The notes: a model not told the origin generated them from the letters alone. 64,000 bases of DNA from Chryseosolibacter sp964438975 (GCA_964438975.1 CAYTMU010000002.1:124001-188000); one strand, 5' to 3'; positions 18,545 to 27,375 are shown, counted from the stretch's first letter. Made by a program: numbers and translations.

Positions 18545-19242
18545 GAAGTAGATGGCTTGGGTCCCGGCGGTTTTATCTTCGGACGGAATACAGGTTTGGC
18601 CGGAGTGGCTTTAGGCTCCCCGGTCTTGGGTTCAGGGCTTGGAGCAGCGGCTGGCTCAGCCCGCGGCGCAGTCGCCGCTGCCTTACTCTTTTGGTGTTCT
18701 TCCAATACCCGTTTCTTATCGGCAATTTCGGTCGGGGACATTTCTGCAAAAGCGAATGTGTGTTCCCGGATGTCGGCAACGCTGAAGTCGTACACCTTTG
18801 TCATTGTGAGGCATTCGGTAGGGCACACTGTTGTACAAAGTCCGCAGAAACAGCACTTCGCCATGTCAATGTCGAATCGCGCGGCGTAGATCCGTTTCGG
18901 AGTTCCGTCCGATGTTTTTCCGATCTCCTCGATCGCCCGGACGGGTTCGATCTCGATGCAATCCACCGGGCATATTTTCGCGCATTTGTCGCAAACGATG
19001 CAATCATCGATCTCATTGTGCAATCGATAACGTCCGTTGTCGGGTACCGGAATCGCCTCGTGTGGATACTGGATGGTCGCAATACCTTCCGCATGTGCGA
19101 AGTACTCATCGTTCATGATTGGAACGATCTTGCGTTTGCGGGTAGCGCGGCGAATATGTGCAAGGGTCAGCACGAGCCCGTCCGCCAGCGAACGGAAGGC
19201 AACTGTGAGGTTCCGAAGATACGAATGCTTTTGTACTGTCAT
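18541..19242 (-). CDS. nuoI: NADH-quinone oxidoreductase subunit I with Pro/Ala-rich tail
   Basis: 233 residues. The first 165 or so are the standard subunit with two 4Fe-4S cluster motifs, CIVCDKCAKICP and CCFCGLCTTVCP, which carry clusters N6a and N6b on the path to quinone. The last 55-60 residues are an added low-complexity tail rich in Pro, Ala and Lys; many NuoI proteins end before this point. It starts 60 bases after the histidine kinase gene and probably has its own promoter (TATTTTTG at 19271-19278). It overlaps nuoJ by four bases. Confidence 0.94.
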   Translation of the reverse strand: MTVQKHSYLRNLTVAFRSLADGLVLTLAHIRRATRKRKIVPIMNDEYFAHAEGIATIQYPHEAIPVPDNGRYRLHNEIDDCIVCDKCAKICPVDCIEIEPVRAIEEIGKTSDGTPKRIYAARFDIDMAKCCFCGLCTTVCPTECLTMTKVYDFSVADIREHTFAFAEMSPTEIADKKRVLEEHQKSKAAATAPRAEPAAAPSPEPKTGEPKATPAKPVFRPKIKPPGPKPSTS

Positions 19243-19270
19243 GCCGCGTCTCCAGCCATTGACTGGAATG

Positions 19271-19278
19271 CAAAAATA
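19271..19278 (-). promoter_or_regulatory. Candidate promoter for nuoI-nuoN
   Basis: The minus strand reads TATTTTTG, a full match to TAnnTTTG, about 30 bases before the nuoI start. No good -33 element is seen. If active it would let nuoI-N be expressed apart from nuoH and the kinase. Confidence 0.42.
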
Positions 19279-19302
19279 GCAAGAAAAAGCAGTTGGGAAC
19301 GG

Positions 19303-21333
19303 TTAATTGGACTGGAATTCCGGTTTCGGAACGGTAAATGCGAACGTGCTTCCGCTTCCAGGTTCACTCTCGACGTAGATACGACCTCCATTCTTTTCAA
19401 CGAACTCTTTGCAGAGGATCAGCCCGAGGCCGGTGCCCTTCTCATTCGCGGTTCCGCGCGTGGTGTAAGGCGCAGTCTTATCAAACAGGATCTTCAGTAC
19501 CTCGTCATTCATACCTACTCCGTTGTCTTTGATGGTAACCAACCACTCACGTCCACGTTCCTCGGCACTGATGGCGACCTCGCCTCCGTCGTTGGTGAAC
19601 TTGATGGCGTTCGTCACCAGATTTCGCAACACGAGATTCACCGTGTTCTTGTCCGCAAATGCATGACTGCCCGGCTCCACTTTGTTGTGTAAGCGGATTT
19701 GCTTGTTGGGGATTGCGCCGAGTAGCTGGACGTTCTCTTCAACCATCTTGTGCAAGTCGATCCTTGAGGGCTGGAGGTTGAGTTTCTCCATTTGGACTAA
19801 CGTCCAGTCCAGCAGGTTGTTGAGCAATGTTCGTGTGTGGTTGAAACGCGATTTCAATTCGTGAATATGGAGCGACAACTCCTCCGGTTTGACAGCGCCC
19901 TTATCCAGCAGGTCGAGCAACCCGGCCAGTGCGTTGATCGGTGAGCGGAGATCATGGGAGATGATGGAAAAGAACTTGTCCTTCACCTGGTTGAGACGTT
20001 CCAACTCCTCACTCCGAGTCTCCATCTCCTGTTGGTGGCGAAGCAGCAGGGTGTTTATCTGCCTTCGGCGCTGGCCACTTCGATAGACGGTTGCCAGCAG
20101 AATAACACTTAGGGCAACGACGACTACCAGGATGTTGGTGATGTATTCCTGCTTCTTGATGGTATCATTCTTCAAGTCGCGCTCCTCGTTCAGAGCTGCG
20201 ATTTCTGTGTCTTTATCCTCTGTTTCGAATCGGATCTGATCCCGAAGCAATTTTTCCTGCATGTCATGACTGAAGAGGCTGTCTTCGAGTTGTTTGAATT
20301 GCTTGAAGTACGCGAGCGAGTTCTTGAAATCGAGTTGGAGTTCGTATAAACTCGATAGCGATAGGTATCCCCGAATCTCCAATGTTCGGGCATTAGACTC
20401 CTTGGCAAGTGACAGGCTGCGGTTGATGGCATACATCGCGTCGTCATAACGTCCCTGCCGGGTATACACTTCACCTCGCCCGAGTTCAACCTCGGCGATT
20501 CCGAAAAGATTCCGGATTTTGTCGTGCAGCTGATACGTTGTGTCGTAGTAAGCCAGGGCTTCTTCGTAATTCCCCTTGTGGAGATGCACATTTGCCAGTT
20601 TCGCAAGTGTTTTTGGCTCCAGTACAAGTAGATTCTGGTCTCGCGTGAAACGGATGGACTTCTGTAGTGTATGGAGTGCCGAGTCGTACTCACCCTTTCG
20701 GGCCATCACGTCGCCGATCTCATCCAGTGAATAGGGTATGCCTTCTGCATCGTTGATGCTGCGACTCATAGACATGGAAAGACTAAGGTGCTCCAGCGCC
20801 CGATCGAACTGTCCGAGTTCCTTGAATACACGACCGACGTTGTGCAGTGCGATAGCCATGTGCAGTGAGTCGTCATGATCGCGTGCAATTCGGAAGGATT
20901 GGGTAAAGTAGAAGTATGCCTCGTCGTATTCGCCAAGATCTAAATAGTCGCTTGCGACGTTGTTGTAGTCAGCGGCGAGGTTGGTACTGTCGCGGTTTTC
21001 GAGGCTGTGCTGCAAGGCGAGATTGTCGTAGCGGAGGGCAGTACTGTAGTCTCCGCCGACGGAGTACAATGCACCCAGATTCTGATACGCCCGGATTTTC
21101 AGTCGCGCGATGTCGATACTATCCGCCAGTTTCAGGGCATGCTCGGCTAACTGGCGACTTTGGTTGAAGTTTGCGTATTGGTATTCGCGGGAAAGTCTGA
21201 TAAGAGTTGAGATCCGGCTGGAGTCCGCAAGGTTTTGCTTTAGAGCAGACTCGAGGCTGTCAATGCGAGTCTGTGCCAGGGCCGTGCACTGGGTTAGCAG
21301 AAGTATCGCGATATATAGCCTGTAGGTTCGCAC
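19303..21333 (-). CDS. TPR-containing sensor histidine kinase inside the nuo cluster
   Basis: 676 residues, GTG start. A signal peptide (ending near CTALAQ) leads into about 360 residues of tetratricopeptide repeats in the periplasm, with repeated GxYxxAL phrases. A coiled-coil and one transmembrane helix follow at about 396-416. The cytoplasmic part has a HisKA domain with FSIISHDLRSP (His460) and a HATPase domain with NLVTNAIKF, DNGVGM and GTGLGL boxes. This architecture is common in Bacteroidota. There is no receiver domain and no adjacent response regulator. It starts four bases after nuoH stops, so it is probably co-transcribed with nuoH; the signal it senses is unknown. Confidence 0.88.
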   Translation of the reverse strand: MRTYRLYIAILLLTQCTALAQTRIDSLESALKQNLADSSRISTLIRLSREYQYANFNQSRQLAEHALKLADSIDIARLKIRAYQNLGALYSVGGDYSTALRYDNLALQHSLENRDSTNLAADYNNVASDYLDLGEYDEAYFYFTQSFRIARDHDDSLHMAIALHNVGRVFKELGQFDRALEHLSLSMSMSRSINDAEGIPYSLDEIGDVMARKGEYDSALHTLQKSIRFTRDQNLLVLEPKTLAKLANVHLHKGNYEEALAYYDTTYQLHDKIRNLFGIAEVELGRGEVYTRQGRYDDAMYAINRSLSLAKESNARTLEIRGYLSLSSLYELQLDFKNSLAYFKQFKQLEDSLFSHDMQEKLLRDQIRFETEDKDTEIAALNEERDLKNDTIKKQEYITNILVVVVALSVILLATVYRSGQRRRQINTLLLRHQQEMETRSEELERLNQVKDKFFSIISHDLRSPINALAGLLDLLDKGAVKPEELSLHIHELKSRFNHTRTLLNNLLDWTLVQMEKLNLQPSRIDLHKMVEENVQLLGAIPNKQIRLHNKVEPGSHAFADKNTVNLVLRNLVTNAIKFTNDGGEVAISAEERGREWLVTIKDNGVGMNDEVLKILFDKTAPYTTRGTANEKGTGLGLILCKEFVEKNGGRIYVESEPGSGSTFAFTVPKPEFQSN

Positions 21334-21337
21334 GGTT

Positions 21338-22420
21338 TTAGATGAAAAGTATTTTCCAGAATGCGAAGACGATAATTAGAAACAGGGCCGCCGGTGTCAG
21401 GTATTTCCAACTCAGCGCCATCAACTGATCGATTCGGAGTCGGGGATAGGTCCAGCGGATCCACATCTGGATCGCGACGAAGAATAGCGATTTGCTCATC
21501 AGCCAGAAGATGCCCCAGACAGTCGAGGCGATGGTGCCGGGCTTTCCCGTTGACCATGATGCCAGTTCCAGTCTGCCTATGTCAGGTAGAGGGGAATTCC
21601 AGCTACCGAAGAACAGCACGACTCCCAAGATACTCACCAGCAGCATCATCGCATACTCACCCAGCATGATAACGGCAAACCGAAATCCCGAGTATTCGGT
21701 GTGAAAACCTGCCACCAGTTCCGACTCCGCTTCGGGAAGGTCGAACGGCGCGCGGTTACATTCGGCGAGTGAAGCAATGAAAAATATTACCCATGTAAAA
21801 AAAAGGAGAGGCATTCTGAAAATATTCCATGCGAGAAAGCCTCCGATTTGGTCGACACGGATATTCCAGGCAGGAATGTTGAAGAGATACTGGGGTTCCT
21901 GCGACAGGATTCCCTGCTGAAACGAAATTTCCTGGAGGCTGAGTGTTTCCGAAAAAATACACACGCTGAGGACAGAAAGCCCGAGGGGTACTTCATAAGA
22001 GATCAATTGTGCTGCAGACCGCATCGTTCCGAGCATGCTATATTTATTGTTCGAGCTCCAGCCAGCCATCATAATACCTATCACGTCGAGCGAGATGATG
22101 GCGATGAGTAAGAAAAGACCCGATGATAAGGCCGCGCCGCCCCAGGATGGGCTCAATGGAAGGACGGAAAAACCTGCGAAAACTGATACAAATATTACAA
22201 TGGGGGCAATTTTGAACAGAGCCCGCTGGGCGTTCGATGGAACGATATCTTCTTTCTGGAGTAACTTCAGAAGATCGGCTACAGTCTGGCCGATTCCATA
22301 ATAGCCGACTTCCATCGGGCCAAGGCGATCCTGGATGAAAGCGGAAATTTTTCGCTCAGCATAAATAGCCAGGACAGCATATACGACGATGAATGGCAGA
22401 AGAAATACGATGGTTGTCAA
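21338..22420 (-). CDS. nuoH: NADH-quinone oxidoreductase subunit H
   Basis: 360 residues, eight or more transmembrane helices, the subunit forming much of the quinone chamber. Characteristic segments: AERKISAFIQDRLGP near the N terminus and ECNRAPFDLPEAESELVAGFHTEYSGFRFA. No ATG lies upstream in frame before a stop, so the start is most likely TTG at 22420, which gives a short but complete first helix. It is the first nuo gene here; nuoA-G are absent from the window. It follows murI by 101 bases without a clear promoter. Confidence 0.93.
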   Translation of the reverse strand: MTTIVFLLPFIVVYAVLAIYAERKISAFIQDRLGPMEVGYYGIGQTVADLLKLLQKEDIVPSNAQRALFKIAPIVIFVSVFAGFSVLPLSPSWGGAALSSGLFLLIAIISLDVIGIMMAGWSSNNKYSMLGTMRSAAQLISYEVPLGLSVLSVCIFSETLSLQEISFQQGILSQEPQYLFNIPAWNIRVDQIGGFLAWNIFRMPLLFFTWVIFFIASLAECNRAPFDLPEAESELVAGFHTEYSGFRFAVIMLGEYAMMLLVSILGVVLFFGSWNSPLPDIGRLELASWSTGKPGTIASTVWGIFWLMSKSLFFVAIQMWIRWTYPRLRIDQLMALSWKYLTPAALFLIIVFAFWKILFI

Positions 22421-22521
22421 TCCGACTGAATTTCTGTATGAAGATGCAATTAATCCTGCTGGCCTCCCAGCTGGTAGTCCCCCTTGTCTTTAATGGCACG
22501 TCGCAAGGTGTAATAAGAGGT

Positions 22522-23334
22522 CTAGTTCCACAAGGAATGTTTTTCAAGTTTGACAGATTCGTGAAAAAACATACGTGCCGATGATTCGAAACTATCGGTG
22601 AAATCGGACACCAGAAAATGATGTGTGGCCGGATGGGGAGTGTTGAGCAGCCCCTCCAGCGTTAGGTAAGTCTGCAGGGCTTTGGCAACTACTTCGGATG
22701 AATCGAGGATTCGCATTTTTCCTCCGTAATATTCATTGATTTCCTTCTTGATCAGCGGATAATGCGTACACGCAAGCACAAGTGCTTCGATGTCGGCAAG
22801 CACGGGGTCAGACAGATATTGCGCGATTATTTCGTGACTGATCTGGTTGTTGAAGAAGCCCTCCTCCACCATTGGTGCAAGCAAAGGGGTTGCGAGCGAC
22901 CGAAGGTTGATGTCAAGGCTAGCCTCTTCGATTTTTCTGCCGTATACGCCGGACTGCACAGTGCGTTTGGTGCCGATAAGGCCGATCGTCCTGCCCCTGA
23001 GGTCCCGGGTGATGAGTTCGACCATGGGATCGATGACATTGATGACGTGGGTGTCGGTTCGCACATACTCCTTCAGCAATTCATAAGACGCTGAACTAGC
23101 GGAATTGCAGGCTATGACAATCACTTTGCAGCCTTTTGTCAGCAGGATGTCGGCGATCTTGATCGAATAGACCTGTATCGCAGCTTCCGATTTGTCACCA
23201 TATGGAAGGTGTGCCGTGTCACCGAAATAGATGAGGTCTTCATCCGGAAGCAAAGTCCGGATCGCGTGAGCAACGGTCAGGCCCCCGATACCGCTGTCAA
23301 AAATGCCGATTGGTCTCCTGCGTTTGTCTTCCAT
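22522..23334 (-). CDS. murI: Glutamate racemase
   Basis: 270 residues, full length. It interconverts L- and D-glutamate to supply peptidoglycan. Visible motifs: IGIFDSGIGGLTV at the N terminus, FGDTAHLPYG, and the two catalytic cysteines in VIACNSAS (Cys76) and LACTHYPLI (Cys189). It is transcribed toward nuoH but is functionally unrelated to it. The Lys/Arg-rich N terminus MEDKRRRP is short and unremarkable. Confidence 0.95.
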   Translation of the reverse strand: MEDKRRRPIGIFDSGIGGLTVAHAIRTLLPDEDLIYFGDTAHLPYGDKSEAAIQVYSIKIADILLTKGCKVIVIACNSASSASYELLKEYVRTDTHVINVIDPMVELITRDLRGRTIGLIGTKRTVQSGVYGRKIEEASLDINLRSLATPLLAPMVEEGFFNNQISHEIIAQYLSDPVLADIEALVLACTHYPLIKKEINEYYGGKMRILDSSEVVAKALQTYLTLEGLLNTPHPATHHFLVSDFTDSFESSARMFFHESVKLEKHSLWN

Positions 23335-23419
23335 CGTATACCACTTTCCCGTCAGACAGCAAATTGGGAAATAAACCGACCGACGCAGCCAATCGGGGTG
23401 ATTTTTTTTCGAGCAACCG

Positions 23420-24181
23420 TCAGGGTAGGGGCTGGACCGCAGTGTCCGGGTTCTCGGAAAAGCGCGCGATCACGGACTCTTTCGATTCTCGGTGGTGACA
23501 GTAGCTGCAGCGGTAATACTTGATCAGTAACCCGGGTTCGTCATCGGTAGGTTCGTTGAGGATCTCTTCGCGGCGAAGTCTGAATGTCACAAATCCGCAG
23601 GATGGACATTCTTCCGTATGTTCGTCAGCGTAATACTTTTCCACTTTGGTGTAACCTGTTGCTTCGTCGAGCCAGACGTCATAGTCGACCGAACGTACTT
23701 CGGCCTGCTCACGGAACAGGGACGGCTCGAGGTGGGCTTCTTCCTCTTTTTCCCGGAGTTTGCGCATCACGTTGCCCTGCGGCGATACCCGCGGCTTGTG
23801 GCGTAGTTTGTTAAGCCTTTTCTCGACAAACCGGGGATAATATATGCGAACCATACTGTAACAAATAATATAGGCGATGACGGCGAAACTGGCCGTCATA
23901 AAGATCCTGACGTAAAACCAAATAGATACGTCGGAGAAGATCATTTTGGTGCCGATGGAGTTTGCATAGAATGCAATTGCAGTAACAAGCGCTATAACCG
24001 AATACCATACGAAACGTATCTCATTGTGATTGACATAGTCGTATTTCTCCTTGTAGTCTTTCAGGAGCAGGACACGAATCTCGTGGTACAGGATGATGGC
24101 CACGGCCAAGACGACGAATACGGATGCGCCCAGCTGCATGTACTTATCCCAGGCGTTAATGAACTCGGTGTGGTCTTCCAT
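23420..24181 (-). CDS. Membrane protein with C-terminal zinc ribbon, function unknown
   Basis: 253 residues. I do not recognise a named family. Three hydrophobic helices lie at about 18-37, 58-75 and 85-110. A charged, probably cytoplasmic middle section follows. The C-terminal domain has paired cysteines CPSCG (Cys192/195) and CSYCH (Cys225/228), a classic zinc-ribbon arrangement. It resembles TPM-less membrane zinc-ribbon proteins seen in Bacteroidota, but no function can be assigned. It lies 85 bases upstream of murI on the same strand and is divergent from fabI. Confidence 0.6.
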   Translation of the reverse strand: MEDHTEFINAWDKYMQLGASVFVVLAVAIILYHEIRVLLLKDYKEKYDYVNHNEIRFVWYSVIALVTAIAFYANSIGTKMIFSDVSIWFYVRIFMTASFAVIAYIICYSMVRIYYPRFVEKRLNKLRHKPRVSPQGNVMRKLREKEEEAHLEPSLFREQAEVRSVDYDVWLDEATGYTKVEKYYADEHTEECPSCGFVTFRLRREEILNEPTDDEPGLLIKYYRCSYCHHRESKESVIARFSENPDTAVQPLP

Positions 24182-24316
24182 AAGATCAGGTTTAAGGCGT
24201 TAGTAATATAATCAATTAGCGTTTCTTTTGACAGAAATCGCGCGTGAATTTCATAACCGCATTTTCCCCTTATCCGACTATTTGCAATATTGCAGCACAA
24301 TAGACAAAGCAAGAAT

Positions 24317-25129
24317 ATGGCACATAACCTCCTAAAAGGAAAACGGGGCATCATCTTCGGCGCGTTGGATGAGAACTCTATCGCATGGAAGACCGCTCTC
24401 AAAGTTAATGAGGAAGGCGGAATGTTCACGTTAACCAACGCGCCGATCGCAATGCGAATGGGCAAGATAAACGAACTTGCGAAGTTGTGCAATGCGGTGG
24501 TCATTCCGGCAGATGCAACTTCTGAAGAGGACCTCAGTAATCTCTTTACAAAGTCCACGGAAGTACTCGGCGGGAAGGTCGATTTTGTCTTGCATTCAAT
24601 CGGGATGAGCCCAAATGTCAGAAAAGGACGTGACTACGGCGATCTCAACTACGAGTGGTTTCTCAAAACACTTGATATCTCCGGAATTTCATTTCACAAA
24701 GTTATGCAGGCGGCCGAGAAGACCGACGCCTTGAATGATTATGGTTCGATCGTTGCGCTCACCTACATCGCTGCGCAACGCGCCTTTCCTGATTATTCGG
24801 ACATGGCTCAGGCAAAGGCAGTACTCGAATCCATTGCCAGAAGCTATGGCTATCGCCTGGGAAAATCGAAAAAGATCCGAGTGAATACGATATCCCAGTC
24901 GCCTACGAAGACAACTGCTGGAACAGGTATCACCGGATTCGACGTATTCTTTGAATTCGCTAACATGATGTCACCGCTCGGTAATGCCAGCGCCGAAGAT
25001 TGTGCTGCGTTCATTACGATGCTGTTTTCCGATTTTACACGTATGGTCACCATGCAGAATCTCATGCATGACGGCGGCTTCTCTACAACCGGTATTACGG
25101 AGGACTTGATCGAAAAGCTTTTGAAGTAG
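24317..25129 (+). CDS. fabI: Enoyl-[acyl-carrier-protein] reductase (NADH)
   Basis: 270 residues from the ATG at 24317 (MAHNLLKGKRG); another in-frame ATG at 24290 would add nine residues outside the family pattern. SDR fold with the FabI-specific cofactor segment GIIFGALDENSIAW, SIG(M)SP after the fourth strand, and the catalytic Tyr160-x6-Lys167. It carries out the last reduction in each cycle of fatty-acid elongation. It is followed 15 bases later by ispE. It diverges from the zinc-ribbon gene across 135 bases that contain no convincing promoter of either type. Confidence 0.95.
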   Translation: MAHNLLKGKRGIIFGALDENSIAWKTALKVNEEGGMFTLTNAPIAMRMGKINELAKLCNAVVIPADATSEEDLSNLFTKSTEVLGGKVDFVLHSIGMSPNVRKGRDYGDLNYEWFLKTLDISGISFHKVMQAAEKTDALNDYGSIVALTYIAAQRAFPDYSDMAQAKAVLESIARSYGYRLGKSKKIRVNTISQSPTKTTAGTGITGFDVFFEFANMMSPLGNASAEDCAAFITMLFSDFTRMVTMQNLMHDGGFSTTGITEDLIEKLLK

Positions 25130-25144
25130 CGCCACTTCCACAAC

Positions 25145-25960
25145 ATGGTTTCATTTCCAGCCTGCAAGGTCAACCTTGGACTAAACGTCCTCCGGAGGAG
25201 AGCAGATGGATATCATGACCTGGTGACGTGTTTTTACCCTGTTCCGTGGTGTGACGTACTCGAAATTGTTCCTTCAACGCATTTCTCGTTTGAGGCTTCG
25301 GGACTACCGATCCCTGGCCTCGAAGCCGATAATAATCTATGCGTTCGGGCGTATCAACTCCTTAGAAAGGATTTTGGGATTGGCCCCGTCGCGATTCACT
25401 TATTGAAGGTCGTTCCAATAGGCGCAGGGTTGGGCGGAGGGTCATCCGACGCGGCGTTTACTTTAAAGACCCTCAATACGCTCTTCGGTCTGGCATTGCC
25501 GGCCCCGGTGTTGCGAAGTTATGCTGCCCAGCTGGGTAGTGATTGCGCATTTTTTATAGACAGCCGACCGGCCATCGGAGAGGGTAGGGGCGAAGTTCTT
25601 TCGGACATTGACTTGTCGCTGCGGGGGAAGTTTGTCATTATCGTCAAGCCCACGATCAGCATCCCGACCGGGGAGGCGTTTGGCGGCATCTCCCCTCAAA
25701 TACCTGCGATAGATCTGCAGTCCATTCTTAAGAATCAGCCGCTGGAAGAGTGGAGGTATTCTGTTTGCAACGATTTTGAGGAATATGTCTTCGATAGATA
25801 CCCCGCGATCGGGGTTCTGAGAGAAAGTCTCTACGCAGCCGGTGCGAAGTTTGCCAGCCTTAGTGGCTCGGGCTCTGCTGTATTTGGTATCTTTGACACG
25901 GCGGTTGATCTCAGCAAGCGCTTTCCGGACACTCAGTACTGGTCGGGGTATCTTGACTAA
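25145..25960 (+). CDS. ispE: 4-diphosphocytidyl-2-C-methyl-D-erythritol kinase
   Basis: 271 residues, GHMP kinase fold. N terminus CKVNLGLNVLRRRADGYHDL and the ATP-binding loop PIGAGLGGGSSDAA at about residues 91-104 are diagnostic; LSGSGSAVFG near the C terminus is the third GHMP motif. It phosphorylates the 2-hydroxyl of CDP-methylerythritol in the MEP isoprenoid pathway. It is likely co-transcribed with fabI. Its 3' end lies nine bases from the stop of the decayed transporter on the other strand. Confidence 0.94.
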   Translation: MVSFPACKVNLGLNVLRRRADGYHDLVTCFYPVPWCDVLEIVPSTHFSFEASGLPIPGLEADNNLCVRAYQLLRKDFGIGPVAIHLLKVVPIGAGLGGGSSDAAFTLKTLNTLFGLALPAPVLRSYAAQLGSDCAFFIDSRPAIGEGRGEVLSDIDLSLRGKFVIIVKPTISIPTGEAFGGISPQIPAIDLQSILKNQPLEEWRYSVCNDFEEYVFDRYPAIGVLRESLYAAGAKFASLSGSGSAVFGIFDTAVDLSKRFPDTQYWSGYLD

Positions 25961-25969
25961 GAGGGCCCG

Positions 25970-26220
25970 CTAATCAGTAACGACAGGTTGTTCGTAACGC
26001 TTTTTCGCAAACGGATAGATAATGACAGCGGCCAGTATCAAAAGTGTTCCGGCGTGAAGTTGACATTCATCTTTTCCTGTTGACCAAATATGATGACGGC
26101 AGCAACGAACGGTACCAGATCATTTCGACAGCCGGGATAGTGATAAGTTTTCCAAAAATAGCTGAGAAGCCTCCAAGGAATACGATGAAGTGCAATTTCA
26201 GATAATCTCCGGGGCAGCCA
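25970..26220 (-). pseudogene. EamA (DMT) family transporter remnant with internal deletion and frameshifts
   Basis: Minus strand. An ATG at 26220, directly after the LptF/G stop, meets TGA after seven codons. One frame over, the sequence encodes LKLHFIVFLGGFSAIFGKL and VEMIWYRSLL, which matches the first helix and following segment of EamA transporters. The frame then changes to AVIIFGQQEKMN, which matches the final cytoplasmic loop of the family, and changes again to AGTLLILAAVIIYPFAKKR, which matches the last helix and tail, ending at TAG 25972-25970. Roughly 230 residues between the two ends are missing. Intact members have about 290-300 residues and ten helices. The gene cannot make a working transporter. 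Its place right after the LptF/G permease suggests decay of a native operon member. Confidence 0.75.
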
Positions 26221-27357
26221 TTACCTCGGAACGTATTTATACATACCCAATGAGATAATTGCGAAAACGATGTTCGGTATCCATACTGAGATCTGAGGCG
26301 GCGTAGAGCCTGCTTCGGCAAATGTTCTGAACAACGTGAAGAAAAGGATGAAGATGAATGACAACAGAAATCCGACCGCTATCTGGAGACCGGTTCCTCC
26401 TCGGCTTTTTCGCGACGATACGATGACACCCATAAAAACCAGTATGATGATCGTGAAAGGGGCGGAGAATCGCGTGTACTTTTCGACTTCGTATACCTCA
26501 ACGCCCGTTGATCCACGCGCTCTCAGTGTTCCGATGTAGTCGTTTAGTTCGTTGATAGTCATGCCATCGTACTTGCGATAGTCGCTTTCGAATTCCTTAG
26601 GGTGAATAACCAGCGCGGTATCAAGGCTGACCCCCTGGACCAGGCTATCGCGGCTGATAACGAACTTCGGCGCTTCGAAGCCGGGGACGCTTTCGGGCCG
26701 GGCACTTGTTTCAAAGATCTGGTCGATCCTCCGGATCTTGTAGTCGCGCAATGTCCACTTTTGTTTGGCTGTGTCCCACTCAATCCGGTTGGCTGTAAGT
26801 TTCTCGATCAGCCGGTTGTCCTGGAATCGCTCGATCGAGAAATGATAGCCGGTGTGCGTATTGTTATTGTAACTCTGCAGGTACAGGTAGATGTCTGGCG
26901 CCACCTGCAAGTGAATGTTGCGCTGGTCGAAATAGTATGGATTCTTGATGTGCTGAACCTCGAACTCCAAACGCGATTTGTTGGAGTTCGGAATGATCCA
27001 ACCGTTGAGCGTGAAACTGATGACGCCGATAAAGACGGCGCCGACCAGAAATGGCAGCATGAATCGACGAAAGCTGATCCCGCTGCTCAACACGGCGATG
27101 ACTTCCGTGTGCCCTGCCATGCGCGCACAGACATACACGGTCGCGATAAACATAGTGATGGGCGTGATGAAGCTGCCGATCCAGGCGATGTAATCCAGGT
27201 AGTAAGCCGCGATCTGTCCGGACGTGACACCCGCTTTGGCGAACTTGTCCATTTTCTCGGTCAGGTCGATGACAGTGATCACTGCCAGCAGGATCAGCAC
27301 CACGAAGAAGAAGGTGCTGAGCAGTGTTTTCAATATGTATCGGTCGAGAATCTTCAT
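26221..27357 (-). CDS. LptF/LptG-family permease (YjgP/YjgQ)
   Basis: 378 residues. Three transmembrane helices at each end flank a large periplasmic jellyroll-like region (about 105-280), the typical architecture. N terminus MKILDRYILKTLLSTFFFVV and the segment GHTEVIAVLSSGISFRRFMLPF are family hallmarks. LptF and LptG pair with LptB2 to pull LPS from the inner membrane. Whether this is F or G cannot be told with certainty; Bacteroidota often carry the two genes apart. It begins 18 bases after tgt stops, and the decayed EamA gene followed it directly. Confidence 0.9.
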   Translation of the reverse strand: MKILDRYILKTLLSTFFFVVLILLAVITVIDLTEKMDKFAKAGVTSGQIAAYYLDYIAWIGSFITPITMFIATVYVCARMAGHTEVIAVLSSGISFRRFMLPFLVGAVFIGVISFTLNGWIIPNSNKSRLEFEVQHIKNPYYFDQRNIHLQVAPDIYLYLQSYNNNTHTGYHFSIERFQDNRLIEKLTANRIEWDTAKQKWTLRDYKIRRIDQIFETSARPESVPGFEAPKFVISRDSLVQGVSLDTALVIHPKEFESDYRKYDGMTINELNDYIGTLRARGSTGVEVYEVEKYTRFSAPFTIIILVFMGVIVSSRKSRGGTGLQIAVGFLLSFIFILFFTLFRTFAEAGSTPPQISVWIPNIVFAIISLGMYKYVPR

Positions 27358-27375
27358 TTTTACTATCCCGGTGAT

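Noticed and set aside
18691..19692. Long plus-strand open frame of 333 codons opposite nuoI and the kinase
   Set aside because: Opposite strand encodes well-recognised proteins; the plus-strand product shows no recognisable family and is an antisense shadow.
22421..22521. Extra N-terminal exons or a separate small gene between murI and nuoH
   Set aside because: The nuoH frame is open for about 25 codons upstream of TTG 22420 but has no ATG, GTG or TTG before a stop; nothing else is coding-like there.
26067..26321. Small independent minus-strand gene of 84 codons
   Set aside because: Its first third runs inside the LptF/G permease and the rest matches only the N-terminal part of EamA proteins; it is part of a pseudogene.
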